The position numbers and the translations under genes were made by a program. A stretch of 64,000 nucleotides of DNA from the NCBI GenBank assembly GCA_033557465.1, contig CM066036.1, positions 723,243,828 through 723,307,827 of the forward strand, given 5' to 3'. The notes under the pieces are model-generated. The model was not told the DNA's origin and searched no databases. It saw nothing but the letters and a program-made list of their open reading frames with translations. Below, one piece after another: positions 55,200-64,000 of the stretch (the first letter of the stretch is position 1; each line of letters starts with the position of its first letter). This DNA is from Ichthyophis bannanicus. Taxonomy: Eukaryota; Chordata; Amphibia; Gymnophiona; Ichthyophiidae.

Positions 55200-58100
55200 T
55201 TATACAGGCATGTTGGAGCAATGAGCAGATTGTACATAATCATTAAGCATCTGCCATTTAGACAAGCAAGAGTGAGTTTGGACATGGGGAATAGCTCTCC
55301 GAGGTATCTGCTCATATTTACTATATAAGCAGACGAGGTTCCACCATTCATTGACAGTAAGTCGAGAGCTATCCTTCCAATTCCTCGTGATTAAGCATAT
55401 AGCTATACCCAGCATGAAATCAAGGAGAAAGCGACCCTTCTTAGGAAGAGAGGGGACCTCCGCCACAGAGCGGAGTCCCACGACCTTCCAAGAGAGAGGT
55501 TCATGAAAGTGTAAGATAGATTGAATACGACCCCAGACCCGCCCCCAATAGACCTGCAGTTGAGGACAGTCATAAATAACATGAGCGAAGGTTCCCACAG
55601 CAGTATGGCAAGACCAACACAGGTCCCTAGCATTTGGGTTCCATTTGGCTATTTTTTCTGGGGTATAAAAGCATCTGTGTGCAAAGAAGAAGAGAGTTTG
55701 GGTAACAGAGGCAGACCGGGAAACCCGCACTACTTTACTCCAAAAAACGCTCCATTGCACAGGGGTTATAGTAGTTTGCAGTTCGCGCTCCCAGGCTTGT
55801 TGAGCTCTAAAAGTGTCCGTATCTGTACCCTGACAAATTATTTTATAAAAGTTAGAGGCTACCCCATGTGTACTACTAATGGAGTGAACTGTCTCTAATA
55901 GCCCATCCTCAGTAGGGGCAGAGGGCGGCATGATTCGAGCACTTTTGAGGCAGTGTTGAAGCTGCATCAATTGGAAGTAGTGTTTCGCTGGTAACGCAAA
56001 TTCCTTTTGCAAATCAGAAAAGGTTTTCCAATGAGCTGCAGAGAAAAGCTGTTGGGGTGTCCAGATCCCCCTGGAGTACCAGGGTTTCTTTATAAGTGTG
56101 TAGCGGGAGTAAGCATGGCAGCATTTCTAAAATGTAGTTCACTTTGGGGACTATCATCATTTTCACAGTTTCTAAACGGCCCCACCATGTGAGAGATAAG
56201 GGAGACCAACGATTTGTGAGTTCACGGACTTTGGAGACTACCTCTTTGGCATTAAAACTGATAGTGTCTTCTAAAGGAGAACAGTAATGGACCCCGAGAT
56301 ACTTCACCATGCGGGATTGCCAAAGGAAGGGAAAGGCCTGCATGTCAGCCGCATGTACCCAGCGGTTCAGTGGGAATGCTACAGATTTGGTCCAGTTAAT
56401 TTTATAGCCCGATAATTGTGAGTATCCGTCAATCAGATCCAAGACGGCTGGAACCGAATCGAGGGAAACGAAGAGCATGAGGTCATCTGCATATGCAGAG
56501 AGTTTAATCTCCCTATGACTAAAGGGGACACCTCGAATACGTGCAGACTGTCTAATAAGGAGGGCTAGGGGTTCAAGAGCGAGATCAAAAAGCATTGGTG
56601 ATAGGGGGCAACCTTGACGCGTGCCTCTTTGGAGGTTAAATGGCTGAGATTTGATGGCGTTTACACAAATACTGGCGACGGGTTGAGTGTACATGACTTG
56701 GAGATATCGGAGGAAGCCCTCTCCAAAGCCATACCATCGGAGAACTGCAAATAAGAAGGGCCATTCTAGACGATCAAAGGCTTTTTCGGCATCCAGGGAA
56801 AGATCCACCCATGGATGAGCGAGATTGGCAGCACTAGATAACACATGGCACAAGGTCCGAGCATTGTCAGCAGTTGATCTGCCGGGTATAAAACCGCATT
56901 GGTCGGGGTGAATTAGGGTAGCCATCATGTCAGATAGCCGAGTGGCCAAGACCGTTGCGAAGATCTTATAGTCGGCATTAAGTAGGGAGATTGGACGGTA
57001 GTTGGCGGTCAGTAGCGGGTCTCTGCCTTCTTTCTCAAATACAACCACATTAGCTGCAGAAAAGGATCCCAAAGAGGATGTATCTACCGCAAGGGCAGTA
57101 AAATAGAGTTTTAAATAGGGAACTAAATCTGCACTGAACGTTCTGTAGAATTCGGTCGGGAGACCATCAGGCCCCGCGGCACGGCCCGAGGCTGTTCGTT
57201 TTAGGGCAGATTGGATCTCTGAAGTAGAGAAGGGTTCATCCATCGCATCCCTATCATCTTCAGAGAGGGTCGGCCGCTGAATGCCAGAAAGCAAGCGCTC
57301 GAATGTCTCTGACGAGAACTCACATTCAGATTGATATAGGCGAGTATAGAAATCCCGAAAGAGCTCTACAATGTCGGAGTCTGTGGTCACTATGCCCCCT
57401 CCCTGTGGAGCTCGGAGGGCCGCAACGCGTTTGGCTTCTTTTTGACCTTTCAAGGCATTGGCTAGGAGTCGACCGGCTCGGTTATTTTCACGATAATATG
57501 TCCCTCGCTGAAGCTCAATACTCTTAGAAGCTGCAGTTGAGAGAGTTGAATTATATTGAAAACGGAGACGCTGTAATCGAATTAATACACATGGGTCAGT
57601 GCGTGAAGTTAAAACTCGTTCGCCTGCTTTTATTTGTTGGTCTAGTATGAGCAGCTGCTGTTTATGTTGTTTCCGCAGGCGGATTTGATAGCTAGTGATC
57701 GTTGCCCGAATGGCCGCTTTGAAGCCCTCCCACCAAGCCCAATTCGCAGTATCTTGGGGTAGATTAAAATGGAAGTAATCCTGTATGGCTACTCGAATTT
57801 CTGACTGGAACTCTGGCTGAGTTAACAGGGCTCTATCAAAGAACAAGGCTCCCGAGTTTCCCTGGGGTGCAGTAGTGTGTAATTGAAAGGAAATGGCAGC
57901 ATGATCTGAAATATGTTGGGAGTGAATCTTTGCAGTGTCCACCTGAGGAACTAACAGTTTTGAGATTAGAAAGAAGTCTATGCGAGACTGAGATTTATGA
58001 GGGGAGGAGAAGAAGGTGAAGTCAAGCTCATTGGGGTGTAGTAACCTCCATAGATCAACTAAAGCAAGATCCTTGATCAGGGAGGTAAGCGTGGCGTGAC

Positions 58101-58590
58101 TCTTGGGGGGACCACTCGTCCTAGGCGGCTGTTTATCAATCAGGGGATCAAGGACTAGATTGAAATCCCCCCCAATGATCAATGAAGTATTAGCAGAAGC
58201 CTGCGCAACCTGAGCAATGGTAGCAAAAAAGGCAGGGTCATCAACATTAGGAGCGTAAAGGCATATACATGTAACTTCTAGGCTACCTATCTTGAGGTGA
58301 GCTCTAGACCATCTACCTTCTGTATCTGAGCTAGTCGCAATAACAGTAGCATGCAAAGATTTCCTAACCAGTATGGCAACCCCACATTTCTTAGAAATGG
58401 CTGGGGAATAAGCGGCCACCATGTAAGGTTTAATATTGAGTTTAAGAGTTTCCTTCGAATTTAAATGCGTTTCTTGGAGAAAAATCAGATCCGCTGCTTC
58501 CTGACTGAGGTAGCTTAGGATTTTCTTACGTTTTATCGGATTATTGATGCCTTTTACGTTCAATGAAAAAATCTTACATGGTGCCATCAA
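55200..58590 (-). pseudogene. L1 ORF2 (endonuclease-reverse transcriptase), copy 1, internally deleted
   Basis: The start MMAPCKIFSLNVKGINNPIKRKKIL is followed by endonuclease LIFLQETHLNSK (Glu), LIIGGDFNLVLDPL, SRIDFFLISKLL and HISDHAAISF. RT: AAGPDGLPTEFYRTF, NYRPISLLNADYKIFATVLA, PDQCGFIPGRSTADN, LSLDAEKAFDRLEWPF (motif A), RGTRQGCPLSPMLFDLALEPLA (motif B), LSAYADDLMLFV (motif C, YADD). At about 56087 some 404 bp present in copy 2 are missing, which shifts the frame and ends it at 56014. The remainder (55200 to about 56087) is open in another frame and includes the C-terminal CWSC...HVIYDC zinc-knuckle-like block. Apart from the deletion it looks intact. Confidence 0.9.
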
Positions 58591-59007
58591 TCGGTAATAG
58601 ACATTTTAGGGAAGGGCGCTTGATAACATAGAACATAAGCAGAATCTGTACAACAATGTCATAATCACCGAGTATTCTGGCTAATACACCCCATATTGAA
58701 AAGCATGTACCAACGTATCTTAGAGAAGAAGCAAAACCCCCAAAGAATATGGCGACCATGTGTCTGCGGGAGGAGGCCCTAGAGAGGAAATAGAAGACAT
58801 GTAAAAAAAAGGAAAAGAAACACCAGAGTCCATAATAACACTGTCTCTGATACTCATCGAGGCTACTGTGGGTAGATGGAGTCGGGTCACAGATACCATC
58901 AAGAGTAAGGCAACAGACTGCCCACGCCAGACTCTTTGCTAGGCTGCGGCAGATCCAATATGGCAGATACAGCGGGTATGAGGAGGCTTGCAGGAATATT
59001 CTGGAAG

Positions 59008-59877
59008 TCAGCGCATCAAGTCGGCTTCTTTGGAATCCAAAAACTCCGCTAGTAGATCAGGGTCCTCGAATGTTCTTGTCTGATTGTGAAGCGTGACTCG
59101 GAGCTTGGCCGGGTACATCAGGCCATAGCGTGCTTGTAGTTGTTGAAGCCTCGGCCGGAATTCCAGAAAGCGCTTTCGGCGGTCGACTGTGGGTTTAGAC
59201 AAGTCGGGATAGAAGGAGATCTTGTGGCTCTCAAACTCCATATGGCCCTTTGCCCGGGAGGCACTTAGAATTTGCTCCACGTGTTGATATCTCAATAGTC
59301 GAAAAATGATAGGCCGCGGGGTCTTCCTGTTGAGCGTTATGCTTGTGGGTACACGATGAGCGCGATCAATCTCCAAATCTTTGGTAAAGGTGATTTGGAG
59401 CAGGGAAGGGAGGATTTTGCATAAAAACTCTTTCATGTCTCCCGATTCCGCTCCCTCCGGGATGCCCACGAGTCGTATGTTGTTGCGGCGCGCTCTATTA
59501 TTGCCATCTTCCACCTCTTTCTGCAAGGCCCGCACCTGTCGTTCAACTTTGTCGAGTTGGGACAACCGGGCCGCATGGGAGTCCAATATGCTCTCCATTT
59601 TGTCTTGACGCGAAGAAAGCCCTTCTAGCTTGCTTTGCAGCACACCAAAATCGTCCCGCAGCGCTCGGAGTGCTTCCCCGTTTGCCTGCACAAGGTTTTT
59701 GACCACTCTAATCCCTACGAGGATTTCCTGCTGCATTTCGGGGCCCTCGCACAAGGCCGGCCCCTTCTGCGGGGACGGAGGTTCAGTTTTGGAACGTTTG
59801 CCGTGAGAAGCCGCTGGAGACCCAAATTCCAGGCGCGTTGGTTTGGTCCCCGCCATCTCACCAATGTGCCCCGGCAA
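59008..59877 (-). CDS. L1 ORF1 protein (RNA-binding chaperone)
   Basis: An intact frame of 289 codons; the ATG at 59856 (MAGTKPTRLEF) is an alternative start. It binds L1 RNA as a trimer in the ribonucleoprotein. Domains: basic, proline-rich N-terminus (1-45), heptad-rich coiled coil about 48-127 (RALRDDFGVLQSKLEGL), RRM-like domain from 131 (RNNIRLVGIPEG; then IDRAHRV at 170-176 and RPIIFRLLRY at 188-197), and C-terminal domain to 289 (ISFYPDLSKPTVDRRKRF). These are the three hallmarks of L1 ORF1p. ORF2 follows 417 bp downstream. Confidence 0.9.
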   Translation of the reverse strand: MPGHIGEMAGTKPTRLEFGSPAASHGKRSKTEPPSPQKGPALCEGPEMQQEILVGIRVVKNLVQANGEALRALRDDFGVLQSKLEGLSSRQDKMESILDSHAARLSQLDKVERQVRALQKEVEDGNNRARRNNIRLVGIPEGAESGDMKEFLCKILPSLLQITFTKDLEIDRAHRVPTSITLNRKTPRPIIFRLLRYQHVEQILSASRAKGHMEFESHKISFYPDLSKPTVDRRKRFLEFRPRLQQLQARYGLMYPAKLRVTLHNQTRTFEDPDLLAEFLDSKEADLMR

Positions 59878-59988
59878 GATCAGAGTAGAAGTTCCAAGTA
59901 TATGAGGTGTTAATTCAGGATTCTGAGTAGGCCTCTCGGGAGCCTCAGCGTTATGCGACCATCCCGCTGGACATCAGGCTCCGCCCCC

Positions 59989-60008
59989 CCAAGATGGCGC
60001 TTATTTTT
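59989..60008. repeat. L1 copy 1 target-site duplication (5' side)
   Basis: Second copy of the 20-bp duplication. It directly abuts the L1 5' end, whose first bases on the minus strand are G-rich, so the element is not 5'-truncated. Confidence 0.9.
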
Positions 60009-60474
60009 GCATGGCTTGCTTGTAGATATATTCAGGGGTGGGGTTTGGATTCAGAGTGGGTTGAGCCACTATTTACATGCCTATTTTGACGTGCAATTTT
60101 ATAAGAAGCTACCTGGATTTAGCTTATATGTAGTAATTTATGTGTGTAAATGAGCCCCATTCTGTAAAATGTTTAGATGGATTGTGTATGTGGGAAGGGG
60201 TGGGGGGGGGGGAAGGCAAAGTAGCATGCGCTAACTAATAAAATGCTATATTTTATGCAGATTCTTTAGCAACCTTAGCATGGGCATTTATTCCAACTCG
60301 AGGGCTCGTTTGAGCATGCTGTGTCTTACATTAATGTGAGTCTTCAACCACTCAGGCAGTCTTCTATAAAGAAGTCACCTACTTTTCTTTATCAAAATAG
60401 CAATTCATTAGGTGCAAACATTTATGCTTGGCCTCAAGTAGGGGTTAATATCCATGGGGTCAATCTAGACACTC
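60009..60474. other. Spacer between the two L1 copies; no gene seen
   Basis: Unique-looking DNA, with a G run near 60200. No coding signal. Confidence 0.6.
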
Positions 60475-63400
60475 TTTCTTTTTTTTAAATGCTTTATTTT
60501 CATTTTATAACAACAAAGGAAAGGAAGACATACAGCAAAAGACAGATACATAAAATGTAATACATACATTAAAGTAAACCCCTACCACCCCCCTCCCCCC
60601 TGCTTCTTCTCTAGAAACTGGTCATTCCCGAAGCGGGCGTGTACTTACATTATTGTGTTACAAAACCTAACGGTGATCTGAAACATGATAAGTGCACATT
60701 ATACAGGCATGTTGGAACAATGAGCAGATTGTACATAATCATTAAGCATCTGCCATTTAGACAAGCAAGAGTGAGTTTGGACATGGGGAATAGCTCTCCG
60801 AGGTGTCTGCTCATATTTACTATATAAGCAGACGAGGTTCCACCATTCATTGACAGTAAGTCGAGAGCTATCCTTCCAATTCCTCGTGATTAAGCATATG
60901 GCTATACCCAGCATGAAGTCAAGGAGAAAGCAACCCTTCTTAGGAAGAGAGGGGACCTCCGCCACAGAGCGGAGTCCCACGATCTTCCAAGAGAGAGGTT
61001 CATGAAGGTGTAAGATAAATTGAATACAACTCCAAACCCGCCCCCAATAGACCTGTAGTTGAGGACATTCATAAATGACATGAGCGAAGGTTCCCACAGC
61101 AGTATGGCAAGACCAACACTGGTCCCTAGCAGTTGTGTTCCATTTGGCTATTTTTTCTGGGGTATAAAAGCATCGGTGTGCAAAAAAGAAGAGAGTTTGG
61201 GTAACAGAGGCAGACCGGGAAACCCGCACTACTTTGCTCCAGAAAACGCTCCATTGGACAGGGGTTAAAGTGGTTTGCAGTTCGCGTTCCCAGGCTTGTT
61301 GGGCTCTAAATGTGGCCGTGTCTGCACCCTGACATAATATTTTATAAAAGTTAGAGGCTACCCCATGTGTGCTGCAAATAGAGTGAACTATCTCTAAAAG
61401 CCCGTCCTCAGTAGGGGCAGAGGGCGGCGTGATTCGAGCACTTTTGAGGCAGTGTTGAAGCTGCATCAATTGAAAGTAGTGTTTCGCTGGTAACGCAAAT
61501 TCCTTTTGTAAATCAGAGAAGGTTTTCCAACGAGCAGCTGAGAAAAGCTGTTGGGGTGTCCAGATCCCCCTTGAGTACCAGAGTTTCCATGCTATCGTTC
61601 TATTTAGGACTTGAATTTTGGGATTGTGCCACAGCGGGAGTCCATCCGGAGGACATACGTTCGGGCCCAGTGAAAAAATGAGAGTGTTAAAGGCCGCAAG
61701 AGTATCGACAAGCATTGGTGGGTGGCAGGTGTCTACTGGGTAGGACATACCAGGGAGATGGGTCAATGGAATTGGGCTACTGAGCTCCTCTTCTATGTCA
61801 AGCCAAACTGGTCTGCTGTCTGTTGAGGCATCTAGCCATCGGGCACCTTGCTTAAGTAGGAAGGCTTGATGATATCTAAAAAAATCAGGAAATCTGGTAC
61901 CCCCTCTTTCTTTTACAGACTGTAGTTTTTGTTTAGCTATCCTTGGTGGCTTGCCCTGCCAAAGATAACGGACGAGAAGGCCCTCAATATCTTTATAAGT
62001 ATGTAGCGGGAGTAAACATGGCAGCATTTCTAAAATGTAGTTCACTTTGGGGACTATCATCATTTTCACAGTTTCTAGGCGGCCCCACCAAGTAAGAGAT
62101 AAGGGAGACCACCGGTTGGTGAGCTCACGGACTTTGGAGACTACCTCTTTGGCATTGAAACTGATAGTGTCTTCTAAAGGAGAACAGTAATGGACCCCGA
62201 GATACTTCACCATGCGGGATTGCCAAAGGAAGGGAAAAGCCTGCATGTCAGCCTCATGTACCCAGTGGTTCAGTGGGAATGCTACAGATTTGGTCCAGTT
62301 AATTTTATAGCCCGATAATTGTGAGTATCCGTCAATCAGATCCAAGACAGCTGGAACCGAATCGAGGGATACGAAAAGCATAAGGTCATCTGCATATGCA
62401 GAGAGTTTAATCTCTCTATGACTGAAGGGGACACCTCGAATACGTGCGGACTGTCTAATAAGGAGGGCTAGGGGTTCAAGAGCTAGATCAAAGAGCATTG
62501 GTGATAGGGGGCAACCTTGACGCGTGCCTCTTTGGAGATTAAATGGCGGAGACTTGATGGCATTTACACAAATGCTGGCGTCGGGTTTAGTATACATGAC
62601 TTGGAGATATCGGAGGAAGCCCTCCCCAAAGCCATACCATCGGAGAACTGCAAATAAGAAGGGCCACTCTAGGCGATCAAAGGCTTTTTCGGCATCCAGG
62701 GAAAGACCCACCCATGGATGATCTAAATTGGCAGCACTGGATAGCACATGGCACAAGGTCCGAGCGTTGTCAGCAGTTGATCTGCCGGGTATAAAACCGC
62801 ATTGGTCGGGGTGAATTAGGGTGGCCATCCTGTCAGATAGCCGGGTGGCCAAGATCGTTGCGAAGATCTTGTAATCGGCATTAAGTAGGGAGATTGGACG
62901 GTAATTGGCGGTTAGCAGCGGGTCTCTGCCTTCTTTCTCAAATACGACAACATTAGCTGCAGAAAAGGATCCCAAAGAGGATGTATCTACCGCAAGGGCA
63001 GCAAAATAGAGTTTTAAATAGGAAACTAAATCTGCACTGAACGTTCTGTAGAATTCGGTCGGGAGACCATCGGGCCCCGCGGCCCGGCCCGAGGCTGCTC
63101 GTTTTAGGGCAGATTGGATCTCTGAAGTAGAAAAGGGTTCATCCAGCGCATCCCTATCATCTTCAGAGAGGGTCGGCCGCTGAATGCCAGAAAGCAATCG
63201 CTCAAATGTCTCTGGCGAGAACTCACATTCAGATTGATATAGGCGAGTATAGAAATCCCGAAAGAGTTCGACGATGTCGGAGTCTGCGGTCACTATGCCC
63301 TCTCCCTGTGGAGCTCGAAGGGCCGCTACGCGTTTGGCTTCTTTTTGACCTTTCAAGGTGTTGGCTAAGAGTCGACCGGCTCGATTGTTTTCACGATAAT

Positions 63401-64000
63401 ATGTCCCTCGCTGAAGTGCAATACTCTTAGAAGCTGCGGTTGAGAGGATTGAATTATATTGAAAACGGAGACGCTGCAATCGAATTAAGATACATGGATC
63501 AGTACGTGAAGTCAGAACCCGTTCGCCAGCTTTTATTTGTTGGTCTAGTATGAGTAGCTGCTGTGTGCGTTGTTTCCGCAGACGGATTTGATAACTAGTG
63601 ATCGTTGCTCGAATGGCCGCTTTGAAGCCCTCCCACCAAGCCCAATTCGCAGTATCCTGGGGTAGATTAAAATGGAAGTAATCCTGAATGGCTGCTCGAA
63701 TTTCTACCTGGAACTCTGGCTGAGTTAACAGGGCTCTATCAAAGAACCAGGCCCCCGAATTCCCTTGAGGTGCAGTAGTGTGTAATTGAAAGGAGATAGC
63801 AGCATGATCTGAAATATGTTGGGAGTGAATCTTTGCAGTGTCCACCTGAGGAACCAACAGTTTTGATATTAGAAAGAAGTCTATGCGAGACTGGGATTTA
63901 TGAGGGGAAGAGAAGAAGGTGAAGTCAAGCTCATTGGGGTGTAGTAGTAACCTCCATAGATCAACTAAAGCAAGATCTTTGATCAGGGAGGTAAGCGTGG
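60475..64000 (-). mobile_element. L1 LINE, copy 2, runs off the window
   Basis: The reversed poly(A) tract is at about 60475-60486, the 3' UTR continues to 60698, then ORF2. It is very similar to copy 1 throughout, including the 3' UTR. Its 5' part, ORF1 and far target duplication lie beyond position 64000. Confidence 0.9.
60699..64000 (-). CDS. L1 ORF2 (endonuclease-reverse transcriptase), copy 2, partial and open
   Basis: Open without a stop from 64000 to 60699, about 1,100 codons; the start lies outside the window (the first ATG inside is at 63857). RT blocks are intact: AAGPDGLPTEFYRTF, LSLDAEKAFDRLEW (motif A), RGTRQGCPLSPMLFDLALEPL (motif B), LSAYADDLMLFV (motif C). It also holds the region deleted in copy 1 (VRYLWQGKPPRIAKQKLQ ... 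RWKTFSDLQ) and the C-terminal CWSCHTAVGTFAHVIYEC block. Near 63943 it has three extra bases compared with copy 1, an added Leu codon. Of the LINE proteins here it is the best candidate for a functional enzyme. Confidence 0.92.
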   Translation of the reverse strand, partial: TLTSLIKDLALVDLWRLLLHPNELDFTFFSSPHKSQSRIDFFLISKLLVPQVDTAKIHSQHISDHAAISFQLHTTAPQGNSGAWFFDRALLTQPEFQVEIRAAIQDYFHFNLPQDTANWAWWEGFKAAIRATITSYQIRLRKQRTQQLLILDQQIKAGERVLTSRTDPCILIRLQRLRFQYNSILSTAASKSIALQRGTYYRENNRAGRLLANTLKGQKEAKRVAALRAPQGEGIVTADSDIVELFRDFYTRLYQSECEFSPETFERLLSGIQRPTLSEDDRDALDEPFSTSEIQSALKRAASGRAAGPDGLPTEFYRTFSADLVSYLKLYFAALAVDTSSLGSFSAANVVVFEKEGRDPLLTANYRPISLLNADYKIFATILATRLSDRMATLIHPDQCGFIPGRSTADNARTLCHVLSSAANLDHPWVGLSLDAEKAFDRLEWPFLFAVLRWYGFGEGFLRYLQVMYTKPDASICVNAIKSPPFNLQRGTRQGCPLSPMLFDLALEPLALLIRQSARIRGVPFSHREIKLSAYADDLMLFVSLDSVPAVLDLIDGYSQLSGYKINWTKSVAFPLNHWVHEADMQAFPFLWQSRMVKYLGVHYCSPLEDTISFNAKEVVSKVRELTNRWSPLSLTWWGRLETVKMMIVPKVNYILEMLPCLLPLHTYKDIEGLLVRYLWQGKPPRIAKQKLQSVKERGGTRFPDFFRYHQAFLLKQGARWLDASTDSRPVWLDIEEELSSPIPLTHLPGMSYPVDTCHPPMLVDTLAAFNTLIFSLGPNVCPPDGLPLWHNPKIQVLNRTIAWKLWYSRGIWTPQQLFSAARWKTFSDLQKEFALPAKHYFQLMQLQHCLKSARITPPSAPTEDGLLEIVHSICSTHGVASNFYKILCQGADTATFRAQQAWERELQTTLTPVQWSVFWSKVVRVSRSASVTQTLFFFAHRCFYTPEKIAKWNTTARDQCWSCHTAVGTFAHVIYECPQLQVYWGRVWSCIQFILHLHEPLSWKIVGLRSVAEVPSLPKKGCFLLDFMLGIAICLITRNWKDSSRLTVNEWWNLVCLYSKYEQTPRRAIPHVQTHSCLSKWQMLNDYVQSAHCSNMPV

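Larger units (their letters stand above)
54975..59988 (-). mobile_element. L1 LINE, full length, copy 1
   Basis: About 5.0 kb. The reversed poly(A) starts at 54975, the 3' UTR runs to 55199, ORF2 is split by a deletion (55200-58590), a 417-bp spacer follows, then ORF1 (59008-59877) and a short 5' UTR to 59988. A 20-bp target duplication flanks it (54955-54974, 59989-60008). It is of the fish/amphibian L1 type, not the mammalian lineage. Copy 2 begins 0.5 kb away in the same orientation. Confidence 0.92.

Overview
This window is repeat-packed intergenic or intronic DNA from a vertebrate nuclear genome. I found no host exon, tRNA, rRNA, operon or CRISPR array. Nearly everything recognisable is a transposable element, and many are nested in one another. 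The mix points to an amphibian, possibly a caecilian: a fish/amphibian-type L1, a Ngaro (DIRS-like) tyrosine-recombinase element, CR1 and L2-like LINEs, CORE-type tRNA SINEs, and hAT and PIF/Harbinger-like miniature elements. The organism call is inference.

Layout. 0-3.2 kb: mostly featureless, with one candidate miniature DNA transposon. 3.2-10.6 kb: an old L2-type LINE split by two insertions; one is a hAT-type miniature element that itself contains a nearly complete L2-like LINE (here 'family A'), which in turn holds a tRNA-derived SINE. 10.9-12.6 kb: a dispersed repeat and a family A 3' fragment. 12.7-17.9 kb: a decayed CR1 LINE holding a SINE, which holds a 2.5-kb hAT-type element with an 8-bp target duplication; inside that are a C-rich minisatellite and a 122-bp-arm palindrome. 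18-19.4 kb: miniature DNA transposons. 20.4-25.6 kb: a possible Ngaro remnant, then a second, better-preserved family A LINE. 26-38 kb: LINE 3' fragments, dispersed repeats and long featureless stretches. 38.4-45.2 kb: three CR1 pieces, one nearly complete, around an old L2 fragment. 47-54.5 kb: a SINE with a 16-bp target duplication, a possible miniature element and a near-complete Ngaro on the minus strand. 55-64 kb: two minus-strand L1 copies. The first is full length with a 20-bp target duplication but has an internal deletion. The second has an open ORF2 running to the window edge.

How the parts relate. L1, CR1, L2 and family A copy themselves by target-primed reverse transcription (endonuclease plus reverse transcriptase). 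Ngaro carries gag, RT/RNase H, a tyrosine recombinase and an SGNH hydrolase. The main SINE family shares its 3' hairpin and AAATA tail with family A, so family A is its likely copying partner. The most notable items are the four-module Ngaro with a splice-acceptor-like site before its hydrolase frame, the family A LINE with tandem 5' monomers and a hydrophobic protein start, and the datable nests.
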